Positions 15,599 through 24,006 of a DNA stretch of 32,209 nucleotides are shown here, one piece after another (positions within the stretch are counted from its first letter, which is position 1; every line of letters begins with the position of its first letter). Made by a program: the position numbers and the translations under genes. The notes beneath the pieces were generated by a model. That model worked only from the letters and a program-made list of their open reading frames with translations, was not told where the DNA came from and did not search any database. The DNA is taken from NCBI GenBank assembly GCA_937920585.1, contig CAKZSB010000361.1:1-32209 (forward strand), read 5' to 3'. This DNA is from an uncultured Granulosicoccaceae bacterium. GTDB taxonomy: Bacteria; Pseudomonadota; Gammaproteobacteria; Granulosicoccales; Granulosicoccaceae.

Positions 15599-16378
15599 TT
15601 ATCGCCACATGTCGCTGCCACCGCAGACTGTCATCGCCTGGCCGGTGATGTACTGGCTGGCGGGTGAGGCGAGAAAGATCGCCATACCTTTGAGATCCTC
15701 GGCATCACCCAGGCGCCCCAATGGAATGCCCTCCACCACTTTGGCGGCGGCCTTCGGATTCTCCCACAGAGCGCGGGCAAAGTCGGTTTTGATCAGCCCC
15801 GGACAAATCGCATTGGCGCGAATGCCGGCCGAACCATATTCCGCCGCCAGCACTCTCACCAGCCCAAGCACCGCTAGCTTGGACACACCGTAAATACCCA
15901 AACCGGTCGAGGGCCGAAACGCTCCGACGCTGGCGGTGACCATAATCGAACCACCACCTTTTTCGATCATCCCGGGCGCGACCATCTGGGCGAGCCAGTG
16001 ATTCGATTTGACGTTAGTCGCCATGGTCTTGTCGAAGGCATCATCATCGAGGCTGGACATCGGTCCGTAGTGCGGGTTTACGCCGGCATTGCCAACCAGA
16101 ATATCGGGCGCGCCATGCTCGGCACCGGTGCGATCGACCAATGCCTGCAATTGCTCCTTGTGACCGGTGTGGCAGGCGATCCCGAAAGCCCGGTTCTCGC
16201 CACAGGCGCTGTTGATCGCAGCGGCGGCGGCATCGCACGATGTCTGCTGTCGGCTCGATACAATCACCGTGGCGCCGTGCTGGGCGAGCCCCTCGGCCAT
16301 CACATAGCCCATACCTTTGGTGCTGCCGGTCAGCAGCGCGACCTTGCCGGTGAGATCGAACAGCCCTGAATCGGCCAT
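15599..16378 (-). CDS. short-chain dehydrogenase/reductase
   Basis: A 259-residue classical SDR with TGSTKGMG at 17-24 (Met replaces the usual Ile), NAGV at 97-100, Asn122, Ser150, Tyr163 and Lys167 (YGVSK), and the C-terminal FLASPASQYITGQAMTVCGG. The tetrad is complete, so it should oxidise or reduce a hydroxyl/keto group using NAD(P). It starts in TAATG: its ATG shares one base with the stop of the acyl-CoA dehydrogenase gene, which implies translational coupling and a shared pathway. The downstream SDR begins 31 bases later. Confidence 0.92.
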   Translation of the reverse strand: MADSGLFDLTGKVALLTGSTKGMGYVMAEGLAQHGATVIVSSRQQTSCDAAAAAINSACGENRAFGIACHTGHKEQLQALVDRTGAEHGAPDILVGNAGVNPHYGPMSSLDDDAFDKTMATNVKSNHWLAQMVAPGMIEKGGGSIMVTASVGAFRPSTGLGIYGVSKLAVLGLVRVLAAEYGSAGIRANAICPGLIKTDFARALWENPKAAAKVVEGIPLGRLGDAEDLKGMAIFLASPASQYITGQAMTVCGGSDMWR

Positions 16379-17658
16379 TATTGACCCACACCGGATTTAC
16401 GCGAGTTGGATGCCTTGAAGGCGGCAACCTCGGCGCGAGCGACCACGTGGTGATGGACTTCATCGGGTCCGTCCGCCAGGCGCAGAGTGCGCTGTTTGGT
16501 GTACATATCGGCCAGCGGCGTCCATTGGCTCACACCGGCCGCGCCATAAACCTGCATGGCCTGATCGATAATAGTACAGACTTTTTCGGGTACCAGCGCC
16601 TTGACCATCGACACCCAGTAACGCGCCTCTTTGTTGCCCAGCACATCCATTGCCCGGGCGGCCTTTAACACCATCAGACGCATGGATTCGATATCGATTC
16701 GCGCGCGCGACACCAGCTCCATGTTCTTGCCCAGATCGATGATCGGTTTGCCGAAGGCCTCGCGTCCGGTCGCACGTTCCAGCAACAGATCGAGTGCCTT
16801 TTCGGCCTGGCCAATCGAGCGCATGCAGTGATGAATTCGCCCGGGGCCAAGACGCAGTTGCGAGATTTCGAATCCACGGCCTTCGCCGAGCAGCATGTTG
16901 TCCTCGGGTACACGTACGTTGGTCAATTTGATGTGCATGTGACCGTGCGGCGCATCATCATGCCCGAACACATGCATCGGCCCGAGAATTTCCACACCTG
17001 GTGTATCGAGCGGTACGAGTATCTGGCTTTGTTGTTTGTGCGGCTCGGCGTTCGGGCTGGTCTTGACCATCAGGATCATGATCTTGCAACGCGGATCACC
17101 GGCACCGGAGATATAGAACTTCTCGCAATTGATCACCCACTCGCCATTTTCCAATACGGCAGAAGTAGAGATATTGCGCGCATCAGAGGACGCAACATCC
17201 GGTTCGGTCATGCCATAGCAAGAGCGAATTTCACCCGCCAGCAACGGTTTCAGCCACTGCTCTTTCTGCGCCGGTGTGCCAACGCGTTCTATCACTTCCA
17301 TGTTGCCGGTATCGGGCGCGGAACAATTTAACGATTCGGCTGCAAGTGGATTTTTTCCAAGCTCGACCGCGATGTAGGCATAGTCGAGATTGTTCAGACC
17401 CTCGCCAGTTTCTGCGTTTGGCAGAAAAAAGTTCCATAGTCCGTTTTTCTTGGCCTTTTGCTTGGCAGTGTCGAGCAATTCGAGTTGACCCGGCGCGTAA
17501 CTCCAGCGATCAGCTCGTCCCTCGCCGAGACGAAAGAACTCTTCAGTAATAGGCTCGACGTTATCCTGAATGTGTTGCACCACGGCGTTCAACAGCGGCC
17601 GCGATTTTTCTGTCATACGCAGATCGTTCAGGTCGCTGTAGGGATCTTCGTTTCGCAT
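16378..17658 (-). CDS. acyl-CoA dehydrogenase, ACAD10/11-like
   Basis: A 426-residue flavin-dependent acyl-CoA dehydrogenase with all three regions: the helical N-domain, the FAD/substrate beta domain (CYGMTEPDVASSDARN near 148-163, EWVINCEKFYISGAGD), and the C-terminal helical domain (GRIHHCMRSIGQAEKALDLL). Near residues 396-403, DGPDEVHHH supplies the acid typical of the ACAD10/ACAD11 subgroup rather than the Glu of short-chain enzymes. Members act on branched, long or 4-hydroxyacyl-CoAs. The start has AAGGA eight bases upstream. It is coupled to two SDR genes and preceded by a HAD gene, so it looks like one module for oxidising an unusual acyl-CoA. The substrate is not determined. Confidence 0.93.
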   Translation of the reverse strand: MRNEDPYSDLNDLRMTEKSRPLLNAVVQHIQDNVEPITEEFFRLGEGRADRWSYAPGQLELLDTAKQKAKKNGLWNFFLPNAETGEGLNNLDYAYIAVELGKNPLAAESLNCSAPDTGNMEVIERVGTPAQKEQWLKPLLAGEIRSCYGMTEPDVASSDARNISTSAVLENGEWVINCEKFYISGAGDPRCKIMILMVKTSPNAEPHKQQSQILVPLDTPGVEILGPMHVFGHDDAPHGHMHIKLTNVRVPEDNMLLGEGRGFEISQLRLGPGRIHHCMRSIGQAEKALDLLLERATGREAFGKPIIDLGKNMELVSRARIDIESMRLMVLKAARAMDVLGNKEARYWVSMVKALVPEKVCTIIDQAMQVYGAAGVSQWTPLADMYTKQRTLRLADGPDEVHHHVVARAEVAAFKASNSRKSGVGQ

Positions 17659-17781
17659 GCGGGATTTCCTTTTGTTTGAGTGTTTATAAATTGCGTATAG
17701 CGGATTTAGCGAAGTAGATTGCTTTGAAGCGACCTGCCCCTGGAGAGATTCTCGCGGCTGACGCCATGCGCATCAATCGCA

Positions 17782-18432
17782 CTACAACGCGAGACCGGTC
17801 AGCGTGGCCAGCTCGTCTAGAGCAGTGCGGTAGTTATCGAATGGCACTTTTACAGTCTGCATACCCAGCGCTTTGGCAGGCTTGAGGTTGATACCCAGAT
17901 CGTCGACGAACACCGATTGCTGCGCTGTGACTTGCAGCGCCTCGCACATCATTTCGTAGATACGCGGCTCTGGCTTGCGCACACCGACGACGGAGCTTTC
18001 AATCACGTGCTGGAATTTGCCCATCACCGATTGAGCAAGCGCTTTGTCGGCGTCGCTGCGGGCCCATTCGCTGGCGGTGCTTTTGGGCATGTTGTTAGTG
18101 ATGCAACCGGTTTTGAATCCGGCCGCGTTGATCTTGTCGAGTGCCTCGATCATATCGGGCCGAAAGCTCAACTGCAGCAACGACACCAGCGTTCTACCGC
18201 TGACTTCGTGGCCGGCGGCACTGGTCTCGCGGGCAAACTCGCCGTCAAATTCGTCCAGTGTCAGCTCGGCGCGTTCAAATCGCGCAAATGAACCGCCGTT
18301 GATATCGGACTTGATGACTTCGCTGATGAAACGCGTGGGAATACCGTGTTCCTGTTCGTAGCGCGCAAAACAGGTGACTGGCGATTCGGTAAACACACCG
18401 CCAAAGTCGAAGATGACTGCAACTGGTTTCAT
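17782..18432 (-). CDS. HAD-superfamily protein of the ACAD10/epoxide-hydrolase N-domain type
   Basis: A 216-residue HAD subfamily IA protein. Motif I is FDFGGVF with the nucleophile Asp9. The second Asp of the usual DxD is replaced by Gly11, as in the HAD part of ACAD10. Motif II is CITNN, motif III VRKPEPRIY with its Lys, and motif IV FVDDLGINLKPAKALGM, very close to the N-terminal phosphatase-like domain of soluble epoxide hydrolase and ACAD10. Loss of the second Asp makes ordinary phosphatase activity doubtful. It lies 123 bases upstream of the acyl-CoA dehydrogenase gene on the same strand, as if the fused eukaryotic protein were encoded in pieces. Confidence 0.88.
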   Translation of the reverse strand: MKPVAVIFDFGGVFTESPVTCFARYEQEHGIPTRFISEVIKSDINGGSFARFERAELTLDEFDGEFARETSAAGHEVSGRTLVSLLQLSFRPDMIEALDKINAAGFKTGCITNNMPKSTASEWARSDADKALAQSVMGKFQHVIESSVVGVRKPEPRIYEMMCEALQVTAQQSVFVDDLGINLKPAKALGMQTVKVPFDNYRTALDELATLTGLAL

Positions 18433-18634
18433 GCGTACGCTGATTCCGCTGTGGATTGTGTTATGGCTGAACGGCCGGATTGAGCGCCAGGTGGCATCAC
18501 GCTAGCGCTGTCCGCCGCCGCATGCATTATTCCTCCGACAATCGGCAGGCGCGGGCAATGCCCGGCCGCCGGCGTGACTGCAGTATAAACGCAACCAGCC
18601 GAACGCGACCAGCACAGGGTGCCCGGCCAGGTCC

Positions 18635-19564
18635 TTACTGCCCGGCCCGCGCGCGTCGCTCCATCGGTTGCAATAACTGGTAGACGACCGATGCGACGGG
18701 CGTTGGCACACCGGCCTGCGCACCGAAGCGCACGATTGCCCCGATCCAGGCCTCGAGTTCCGATGGCCGATCCTCCAGGATATCCCGCATCATTGATGCA
18801 CTGGTATCGCCCGGCAGGCCTTCATAGAACTGCCACATGGTTTGTTTCAGCGCATCGGGCAAGGTGTAGCCGCGTGCACGGCCAACAGCAAAGCACTCCT
18901 CCATGCTCTGACTAATCAACGCGCGGCTGCCAGGTTCAGCCAGCAACGGCCCTAACGGCGTGCGCGCGGCAGTAGCGATGCCGGACCAGGACGCCACCAG
19001 CATAAGCTTCTTCCACAGGGCGGTTCGAATATCATCGCATTGCGTTGCATCGATGCCGGCGTCGCGAAGAAGCTGCACCAGCGCCTGCACGCGGTCACTT
19101 TGCCCTGAACACAGCTCGCCAATCTCGATCGCGGCGTGTGGGTTCATGTGGCGAATAACGCCGGGTGACTCGATCTGGCTGAAAATTCTCGACAGACCGC
19201 CCAACACAGGCCCTTCCCCCAGCACGTCGACACACTCATCTGCCGCCTCGACGCCATTAAGAAAGGGCACAACCAGCGTTTCATCGGTGATCATCGGCTG
19301 CATCTGCCTGGCCACCGAGGGCACTTGCCAGGTTTTCACCGCCAGCAGGATCAGCTCTACCGGACCGATGTCAGCCGGGTCGGCAGATGCGGTGGGGCGA
19401 GCCAGATGAACATCACCCAGCGGACTGAGCACGCGCAGCCCGTTCTCACGCATGGCGGCCAACTGTGCGCCACGCGCGATAAAGCCAACCTGATGACCAG
19501 CCTCTGCCAGACGAGCGCCGTAGTAGCCGCCAAGACCACCGGCACCGTAAATTGCTATTCGCAC
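18635..19564 (-). CDS. ketopantoate reductase (PanE/ApbA) family protein
   Basis: A 309-residue member of the 2-dehydropantoate 2-reductase family, NADPH-dependent. It has GAGGLGG at 7-13, VVPFLNGVE with Asn103, and the catalytic Lys in TALWKKLMLV (175-176) and Glu in DRPSELEAW (249), matching the E. coli trio of Asn, Lys and Glu. True PanE makes pantoate for coenzyme A, but many paralogues reduce other 2-keto acids. Its place upstream of a HAD/acyl-CoA dehydrogenase block makes that possible, so I give no gene symbol. The GTG at 19564 gives the family's MRIAIYGAGG N-terminus; a TTG two codons earlier is equally open. Confidence 0.85.
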   Translation of the reverse strand: MRIAIYGAGGLGGYYGARLAEAGHQVGFIARGAQLAAMRENGLRVLSPLGDVHLARPTASADPADIGPVELILLAVKTWQVPSVARQMQPMITDETLVVPFLNGVEAADECVDVLGEGPVLGGLSRIFSQIESPGVIRHMNPHAAIEIGELCSGQSDRVQALVQLLRDAGIDATQCDDIRTALWKKLMLVASWSGIATAARTPLGPLLAEPGSRALISQSMEECFAVGRARGYTLPDALKQTMWQFYEGLPGDTSASMMRDILEDRPSELEAWIGAIVRFGAQAGVPTPVASVVYQLLQPMERRARAGQ

Positions 19565-20153
19565 TTGCAACCCGGGTAGTTGAAAACATCCAAGCTACTG
19601 GATTTCGTCGCTCACTGCACGCGATTTCAGATCGATCACTGCCATAACCCTTCAGCCCGGTCAGCAGCAGAGCTGTACTGTCAGTTATCCGGCGTTTTGA
19701 TTATCAAGACTCATAGCAGAACCGTACCCAGCATGAGTTTTCTCATTCGCCTGCCATGCTCGGCGCGCAGAGTGTTAACGCCTGCTCAACAATAACCGAC
19801 AGCCGCCGCCAGCAGTTATATGAACTGCTTCACAGCACGAATCAGCGAACTTCGCGGGCGCTGCAGTCTGTGTGCGACGAAAAGCGCAGGCATTGCATTC
19901 AGGGCCGCTGTTGCCGCCCAGTGCGGTGGTACGGGTAGTCTGGTTTTACCTCGCAGCAGAGGCATTGCCGAAATTGTGGGGACTTTCACAGCTCCCGCCA
20001 GCGCGCCCGATCGCGACAATCCTTCGGCATGATCATTGAACCCACTGCGGGCATACAGGCGAAAACCACAATGGAATACTGCGTCGGATATCACCGTCAG
20101 GAAACTTCCGAAGGGCGCCCCCGGAATTCAGACTCACAGGAAAACGATCAGCG
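19565..20153. other. intergenic region between divergent genes
   Basis: About 590 bases between the start of the ketopantoate reductase-like gene and the export lipoprotein. Short frames (such as 19820-20032 plus and 19816-20094 minus) overlap each other and have no recognisable content or ribosome site. I see no transposon or RNA gene. The leader of the export gene may be long. Confidence 0.4.
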
Positions 20154-21017
20154 ATGAGACTTCGCTTTGACAATTGCACTCCGGGCACCATTGCCCGCCG
20201 CGTGGCGGCACTAACCCTCGCAGCGTTGTTCTCATTGGGCTCGGCTTGCACGGTTATGCCACAGTCAAGAGTCGCACTGGGTTCGCTGCCATCAAATGTC
20301 AGTCTCCACCGGGTAACGCCTGCACTGCTGCAGCAGCTCTCCGCCGAAACCATGTCGCGCAAGTTTGGCTGCCGGGTTGGATTTTGCCCTGATAGCTGGG
20401 ACTACCGCGTTGGCCCCGGCGATGTACTGAGTATTCTGGTGTGGGATCACCCGCAAATGAATATGCCTGCCGGACCGAATCGATCACCCGCTGAAGTTGG
20501 CAACCGAATCCACGGTGATGGCACCATTTTTTATCCGCACATTGGCACCGCGATGGTGAGCGGAAAGACTGTCTCTCAAATACGTGAACTCATTACCATG
20601 GGATTGAAAAAAGTCATTCCCAAACCACAGGTCGACGTATCGATCGCGAGCTTCAGAGAAAACAATCATGTGTATGTATTGGGCGAGGTTCCCAAGCCTG
20701 GCAAACTTCCATTGAAGATGTCACGGCTGAGCCTCACCGATGCGCTGGCCCAGTCAGGCGGTGTCGATGAACCTACCGCGAACGCCAGAGGAATTTTTGT
20801 ATTCAGATCGAAGGACTCCGGCGATGGCACTGATGTTTTCCAGCTCGATGCGCAATCACCCACTGCCTTTTTGTGGGGCACTCAGTTTAATTTACAGGCA
20901 CAGGATGTCGTCTACGTGACCGCGGCCCCTGCCACGCGCTGGAATCGCATTATCAGCAAGTTGATTCCTTCACTGTCTGCATTCAATACGCTGTTACTGC
21001 TTGAAGACCGCATGTAG
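20154..21017 (+). CDS. Wza-like polysaccharide export lipoprotein
   Basis: A 287-residue outer-membrane export protein of the Wza/KpsD family. The signal peptide ends at an imperfect lipobox (LGSAC, Cys32) followed by TVMP, as in Wza. A polysaccharide-export (PES) domain begins at WDYRVGPGDVLSILVWDHPQM and continues through GDGTIFYPHIGTAMVSG. An SLBB-like segment, NNHVYVLGEVPKPGKLPL then LTDALAQSGGVDEPTANARG, follows. It is shorter than Wza (about 380) and has a single SLBB unit. No Wzc, glycosyltransferase or flippase gene is near, so it is a solitary export component here. The start ATG is weakly preceded by AGGA. It ends before a strong terminator. Confidence 0.86.
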   Translation: MRLRFDNCTPGTIARRVAALTLAALFSLGSACTVMPQSRVALGSLPSNVSLHRVTPALLQQLSAETMSRKFGCRVGFCPDSWDYRVGPGDVLSILVWDHPQMNMPAGPNRSPAEVGNRIHGDGTIFYPHIGTAMVSGKTVSQIRELITMGLKKVIPKPQVDVSIASFRENNHVYVLGEVPKPGKLPLKMSRLSLTDALAQSGGVDEPTANARGIFVFRSKDSGDGTDVFQLDAQSPTAFLWGTQFNLQAQDVVYVTAAPATRWNRIISKLIPSLSAFNTLLLLEDRM

Positions 21018-21045
21018 CAAAATCTTGTTTTACCATTGTTTGAAG

Positions 21046-21068
21046 AAAGCCCGCACGCGGGCTTTTTT
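21046..21068 (+). terminator. intrinsic terminator after the export gene
   Basis: AAGCCCG, loop CACG, CGGGCTT, then a T run (CTTTTTTC). It lies about 30 bases after the Wza-like stop and could also act weakly for the convergent beta-barrel gene. A 13-base direct repeat, GCAAAATCTTGTT, flanks it at 21017-21029 and 21084-21096; the second copy reaches into the neighbouring stop. Confidence 0.85.
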
Positions 21069-21094
21069 CATATTCAGCGCGCTGCAAAATCTTG

Positions 21095-21661
21095 TTAAAA
21101 CCGTACACCCCACTCAAGCCCCAACAGCCATATCTCTCCTTCTCCAACCTCGGCACCATCGGTTTCTATGTTGATTTCCCGACCATAGGACAGCGTTGGC
21201 GTAAGCACAAAATCCGGCCCGTAGAGTAGGCTGTAACCCAATCCGACAGTGGGCTGCAAAACTGTTACGCGAGTCGTGCCGCTGTCGCCGTTGGTGTCTT
21301 CCCAGTCAATGGTGTTGAACCATAAATCGGTCCTGGCACTCAGGGACCAGGCCTTTCGATTCAAATGCCGATACCAGCGGTATCCGAGCGACAAGCCGGC
21401 ACCCTCGCCTTCCTCCTCATCCTGTACGCCAAAATCCTGGTGATCAATGCGTTGATAACCGAGTCGAAACAGCAGGGACTGCGTAGAAGTGAATGACCAT
21501 TCGGCTCGCAAACCGGGAATTACGCCGGTGGGATAAACCTGCAGCTCAAGGCCAAGATCGACACCTGCTCGCTCCGCCCGAACCGGCCAGGCAACAACCA
21601 GACATAAAATAACAATAACCGGAAACAACCAACCGCGAACATGCATTACTGATGATTTCAA
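21095..21661 (-). CDS. predicted outer-membrane beta-barrel protein
   Basis: A 188-residue exported protein. A hydrophobic signal segment ends near VRA (residue 29). The mature part alternates polar and aromatic residues in short strands (LLFRLGYQRIDHQDF; LSLGYRWYRHL; SARTDLWFNTIDW; VGLGYSLLYG), separated by acidic loops (DEEEGEG). The chain ends in Phe (LEWGVRF), the usual BAM signal for outer-membrane insertion. I count about eight strands. I do not recognise the specific family. The start is a TTG with GGAGG eight bases upstream; an ATG six codons later is possible. It runs convergent to the export lipoprotein gene. Confidence 0.72.
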   Translation of the reverse strand: MKSSVMHVRGWLFPVIVILCLVVAWPVRAERAGVDLGLELQVYPTGVIPGLRAEWSFTSTQSLLFRLGYQRIDHQDFGVQDEEEGEGAGLSLGYRWYRHLNRKAWSLSARTDLWFNTIDWEDTNGDSGTTRVTVLQPTVGLGYSLLYGPDFVLTPTLSYGREINIETDGAEVGEGEIWLLGLEWGVRF

Positions 21662-21689
21662 CCTGTGCCCCTCCGCTACCGACGATATG

Positions 21690-22742
21690 CTAACGAGCAG
21701 TACCCCGAAGATCTATTTTGCGATTGCTGGAATGCGATTCATAGGCAGCTTCACTGACGCGCATGACATCAAGATATGACTCCGCCGTGTTTTCATAATC
21801 CCCGTTTTCGCGGTACGCGTCCAGTGCACTGCGATTCAGGTAGTCAACACAACCACCGCCAAAGGAAGATTCATCAACCTCGAGTTCAATCGGCAACAGC
21901 GACTCTTCACTGGCACCGAATGCGCGAAAATAGAGTTGCCCGTGGCCATTCAGCCGAAGGGCTCCACCCTCACCTTCAAGCAGCAGCTCACCCATTGTCA
22001 ATCGGGTGTTGTCCGCAACATGATCGCTGAGCCGATTGCCGTCGAAAACTGACACGGCACCGCCTTCGTGTTCGAGCACCAGGATACCGGCATCCTCTCC
22101 GGCTATCACTGGATTGAGCTTGCGTAAATCGGCATACACTGACTGAATATCGCCGAGCAGCCAGCGAAACAGATCGATAAAGTGCACGGCAGTTTCGTGG
22201 ATCAGCAGACGCGGCATCTGCTGGAAAAACGGCTGGCGCGCCAGGTAGGCGTCGGCCCCGCGACCGTCGCCCGGGCGCAGATTAAAGCGGCATTGATAAA
22301 TCTGACCCAGTTTTCCGGAATCGAGAAAACCCTTGAGCGTGCGGTGCCACGGTTGAAAGCGGAAATTCTCGTGAATAACCACTGTGGTATTGCCTTCGGC
22401 CGCGAGTTGCACGATCTGTTGCGCCTGTTCTATCGACGTGCAAAACGGTTTCTGGCAGATGATCAGGCGCCCCGAACGAATCATTCTGGAAATTAAATCC
22501 GCGTGCGCCACCGGAGGGGCGACGATGTCGATTATCTCAGCATCGGTTTGCTGTAACAGGCTATCGATATCGGTGAACGCCTGCGCATTGCACCGTTGTT
22601 GTGCCGCTTGCAGGGCTTCGCGGTTCGGATCACAAATGGCAAGCAAATCGACATCCGGGTTGGCCTCCCAGGAGCGCAGATGAAACTGGCTGAAGTACCC
22701 CAGCCCGACGACCGCAACCTTGCTGGGTGCAGCCACGCTCAT
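21690..22742 (-). CDS. Gfo/Idh/MocA family oxidoreductase
   Basis: A 350-residue NAD(P)-dependent oxidoreductase. The N-terminal Rossmann fold starts KVAVVGLGYFSQFH, and the family's EKP triad is present as QKP at 97-99 (ICQKPF), with Gln for Glu. The C-terminal beta-sheet domain contains HENFRFQPWHRTLK and the catalytic region LIHETAVHFIDLFRWLLG. Members act on sugars, inositols and other polyols or keto compounds. The ATG lies in an ATGA overlap with the end of the decarboxylating dehydrogenase gene, so the pair is coupled and likely serves one pathway. The substrate is not readable. Confidence 0.88.
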   Translation of the reverse strand: MSVAAPSKVAVVGLGYFSQFHLRSWEANPDVDLLAICDPNREALQAAQQRCNAQAFTDIDSLLQQTDAEIIDIVAPPVAHADLISRMIRSGRLIICQKPFCTSIEQAQQIVQLAAEGNTTVVIHENFRFQPWHRTLKGFLDSGKLGQIYQCRFNLRPGDGRGADAYLARQPFFQQMPRLLIHETAVHFIDLFRWLLGDIQSVYADLRKLNPVIAGEDAGILVLEHEGGAVSVFDGNRLSDHVADNTRLTMGELLLEGEGGALRLNGHGQLYFRAFGASEESLLPIELEVDESSFGGGCVDYLNRSALDAYRENGDYENTAESYLDVMRVSEAAYESHSSNRKIDLRGTAR

Positions 22743-23839
22743 ATCGCATTGACCTGCGCAATGACTTCGGCAGTAACGGCTTTGGTTCCCATATCACCGC
22801 TAAACTCACACGGCCTGATTCGATTCTGTGCAAACCCCGCTTCAACGCCCCGTTCGATTAACCGAGCGGCGTCAGCCAGTTTTTCACTCGCGCCTTTTTC
22901 GTGCAGATAATCGAGCATCAACGCGCCGCTTAGAATCGCTGCGAGCGGATTGGCCAGATCTTTCCCCATAATATCCGGCGCGCTGCCGTGCGCCGGCTGA
23001 AAGAGACCATGGCTATCGCCTATTTCTGCGCAGGCTGCCATTCCCATACCACCAACCAGACCACCGGCCAGATCGGAGAGAATGTCACCAAACATATTCT
23101 CCATCACCAGCACGTCAAAATCCCACGGGCGGCGGATCAGATCAAGTGCCTGGGCATCCACATAGCTATAGCCGGTGTTGATATCACTGTGTTTTGCGGC
23201 GACTTCGTCGTATATCTTTCTAAAAAATGCCATCGAGTGAAAGACGTTGGCTTTGTCGACACATGTCAGCGTGCCGGAACTGCCGCGCTGTTTGCGCTTG
23301 CGGGCGAGTTTGAAACCGAAATCGTGAAGTTTTTCGGTGGTGGCTCGTGTGATTCTGAGCGTATCCCGCACCTCGTCATCGCCGATGATCTCACTGCGAT
23401 TATGCACCGATGCCGAATAGAAAAGCCCTTCGGTTGACTCTCGCAACACAATAAAGTCGATGCCGGCCGCACGCGGATCGGCCAGGCGCTGCGGCGCATT
23501 CGGATACGCCTTGACCGGTCGGATGCCTGCATACAGCTGATAAATCTCGCGCAACCGCAGGTGCGGTGATATCTCGGTGCCGTCAGTGGCGCGAATCGAC
23601 GGCAGGCCAATGGCACCCAGAAAGATTGCATCGCAGCGACCGGCGGCGGCTTCACCATCGGGCTCGATATCATTGCCGGTCTCCTGATAGTAGCCGGCAC
23701 CGGCGCTAATTTCCCTGATCGCCAGCGAGCCGGCACCGGTCTTTTGCATCGCCGCGTCAACCACTGCCATGGCGGCGTCGCTGACGTCCACTCCGATGCC
23801 GTCACCTTTAATTAGTGCTATCTCTGCTGCGTGCTGCAA
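22739..23839 (-). CDS. isocitrate/isopropylmalate dehydrogenase family protein (tartrate-dehydrogenase-like)
   Basis: A 366-residue decarboxylating beta-hydroxyacid dehydrogenase. It has the IKGDGIGVDV start, the substrate-binding LRESTEGLFYS, the catalytic Lys region TCVDKANVFHSM, the metal-binding segment DFDVLVMENMFGDILSDLAGG and the nucleotide-binding HGSAPDIMGK. Family members oxidise isopropylmalate, isocitrate, tartrate or malate-type acids with NAD. The gene sits with a Gfo/Idh/MocA enzyme and not with leu genes, which argues for a catabolic substrate such as tartrate. The start appears to be TTG. It is divergent from an SDR gene, 167 bases away. Confidence 0.88.
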   Translation of the reverse strand: MQHAAEIALIKGDGIGVDVSDAAMAVVDAAMQKTGAGSLAIREISAGAGYYQETGNDIEPDGEAAAGRCDAIFLGAIGLPSIRATDGTEISPHLRLREIYQLYAGIRPVKAYPNAPQRLADPRAAGIDFIVLRESTEGLFYSASVHNRSEIIGDDEVRDTLRITRATTEKLHDFGFKLARKRKQRGSSGTLTCVDKANVFHSMAFFRKIYDEVAAKHSDINTGYSYVDAQALDLIRRPWDFDVLVMENMFGDILSDLAGGLVGGMGMAACAEIGDSHGLFQPAHGSAPDIMGKDLANPLAAILSGALMLDYLHEKGASEKLADAARLIERGVEAGFAQNRIRPCEFSGDMGTKAVTAEVIAQVNAI

Positions 23840-24006
23840 TGTGCCACACTCCGTCGTTGAAGATTTGCGTCACACCGAATGGCACAGGCTCACTGGTTAG
23901 AACTTGTGGTCGGTGTCCAGACCCGTATTATCGCTGCACTGGCGGCGACATTGCCACCGGCATATCAAAACGGCCAGGCCGTGCCCGCAACAGCAGAGGA
24001 AACATC

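Noticed and set aside
19816-20094. Short minus-strand frame, with an overlapping plus-strand frame at 19820-20032
   Set aside because: Mutually overlapping, compositionally unremarkable and without ribosome sites.
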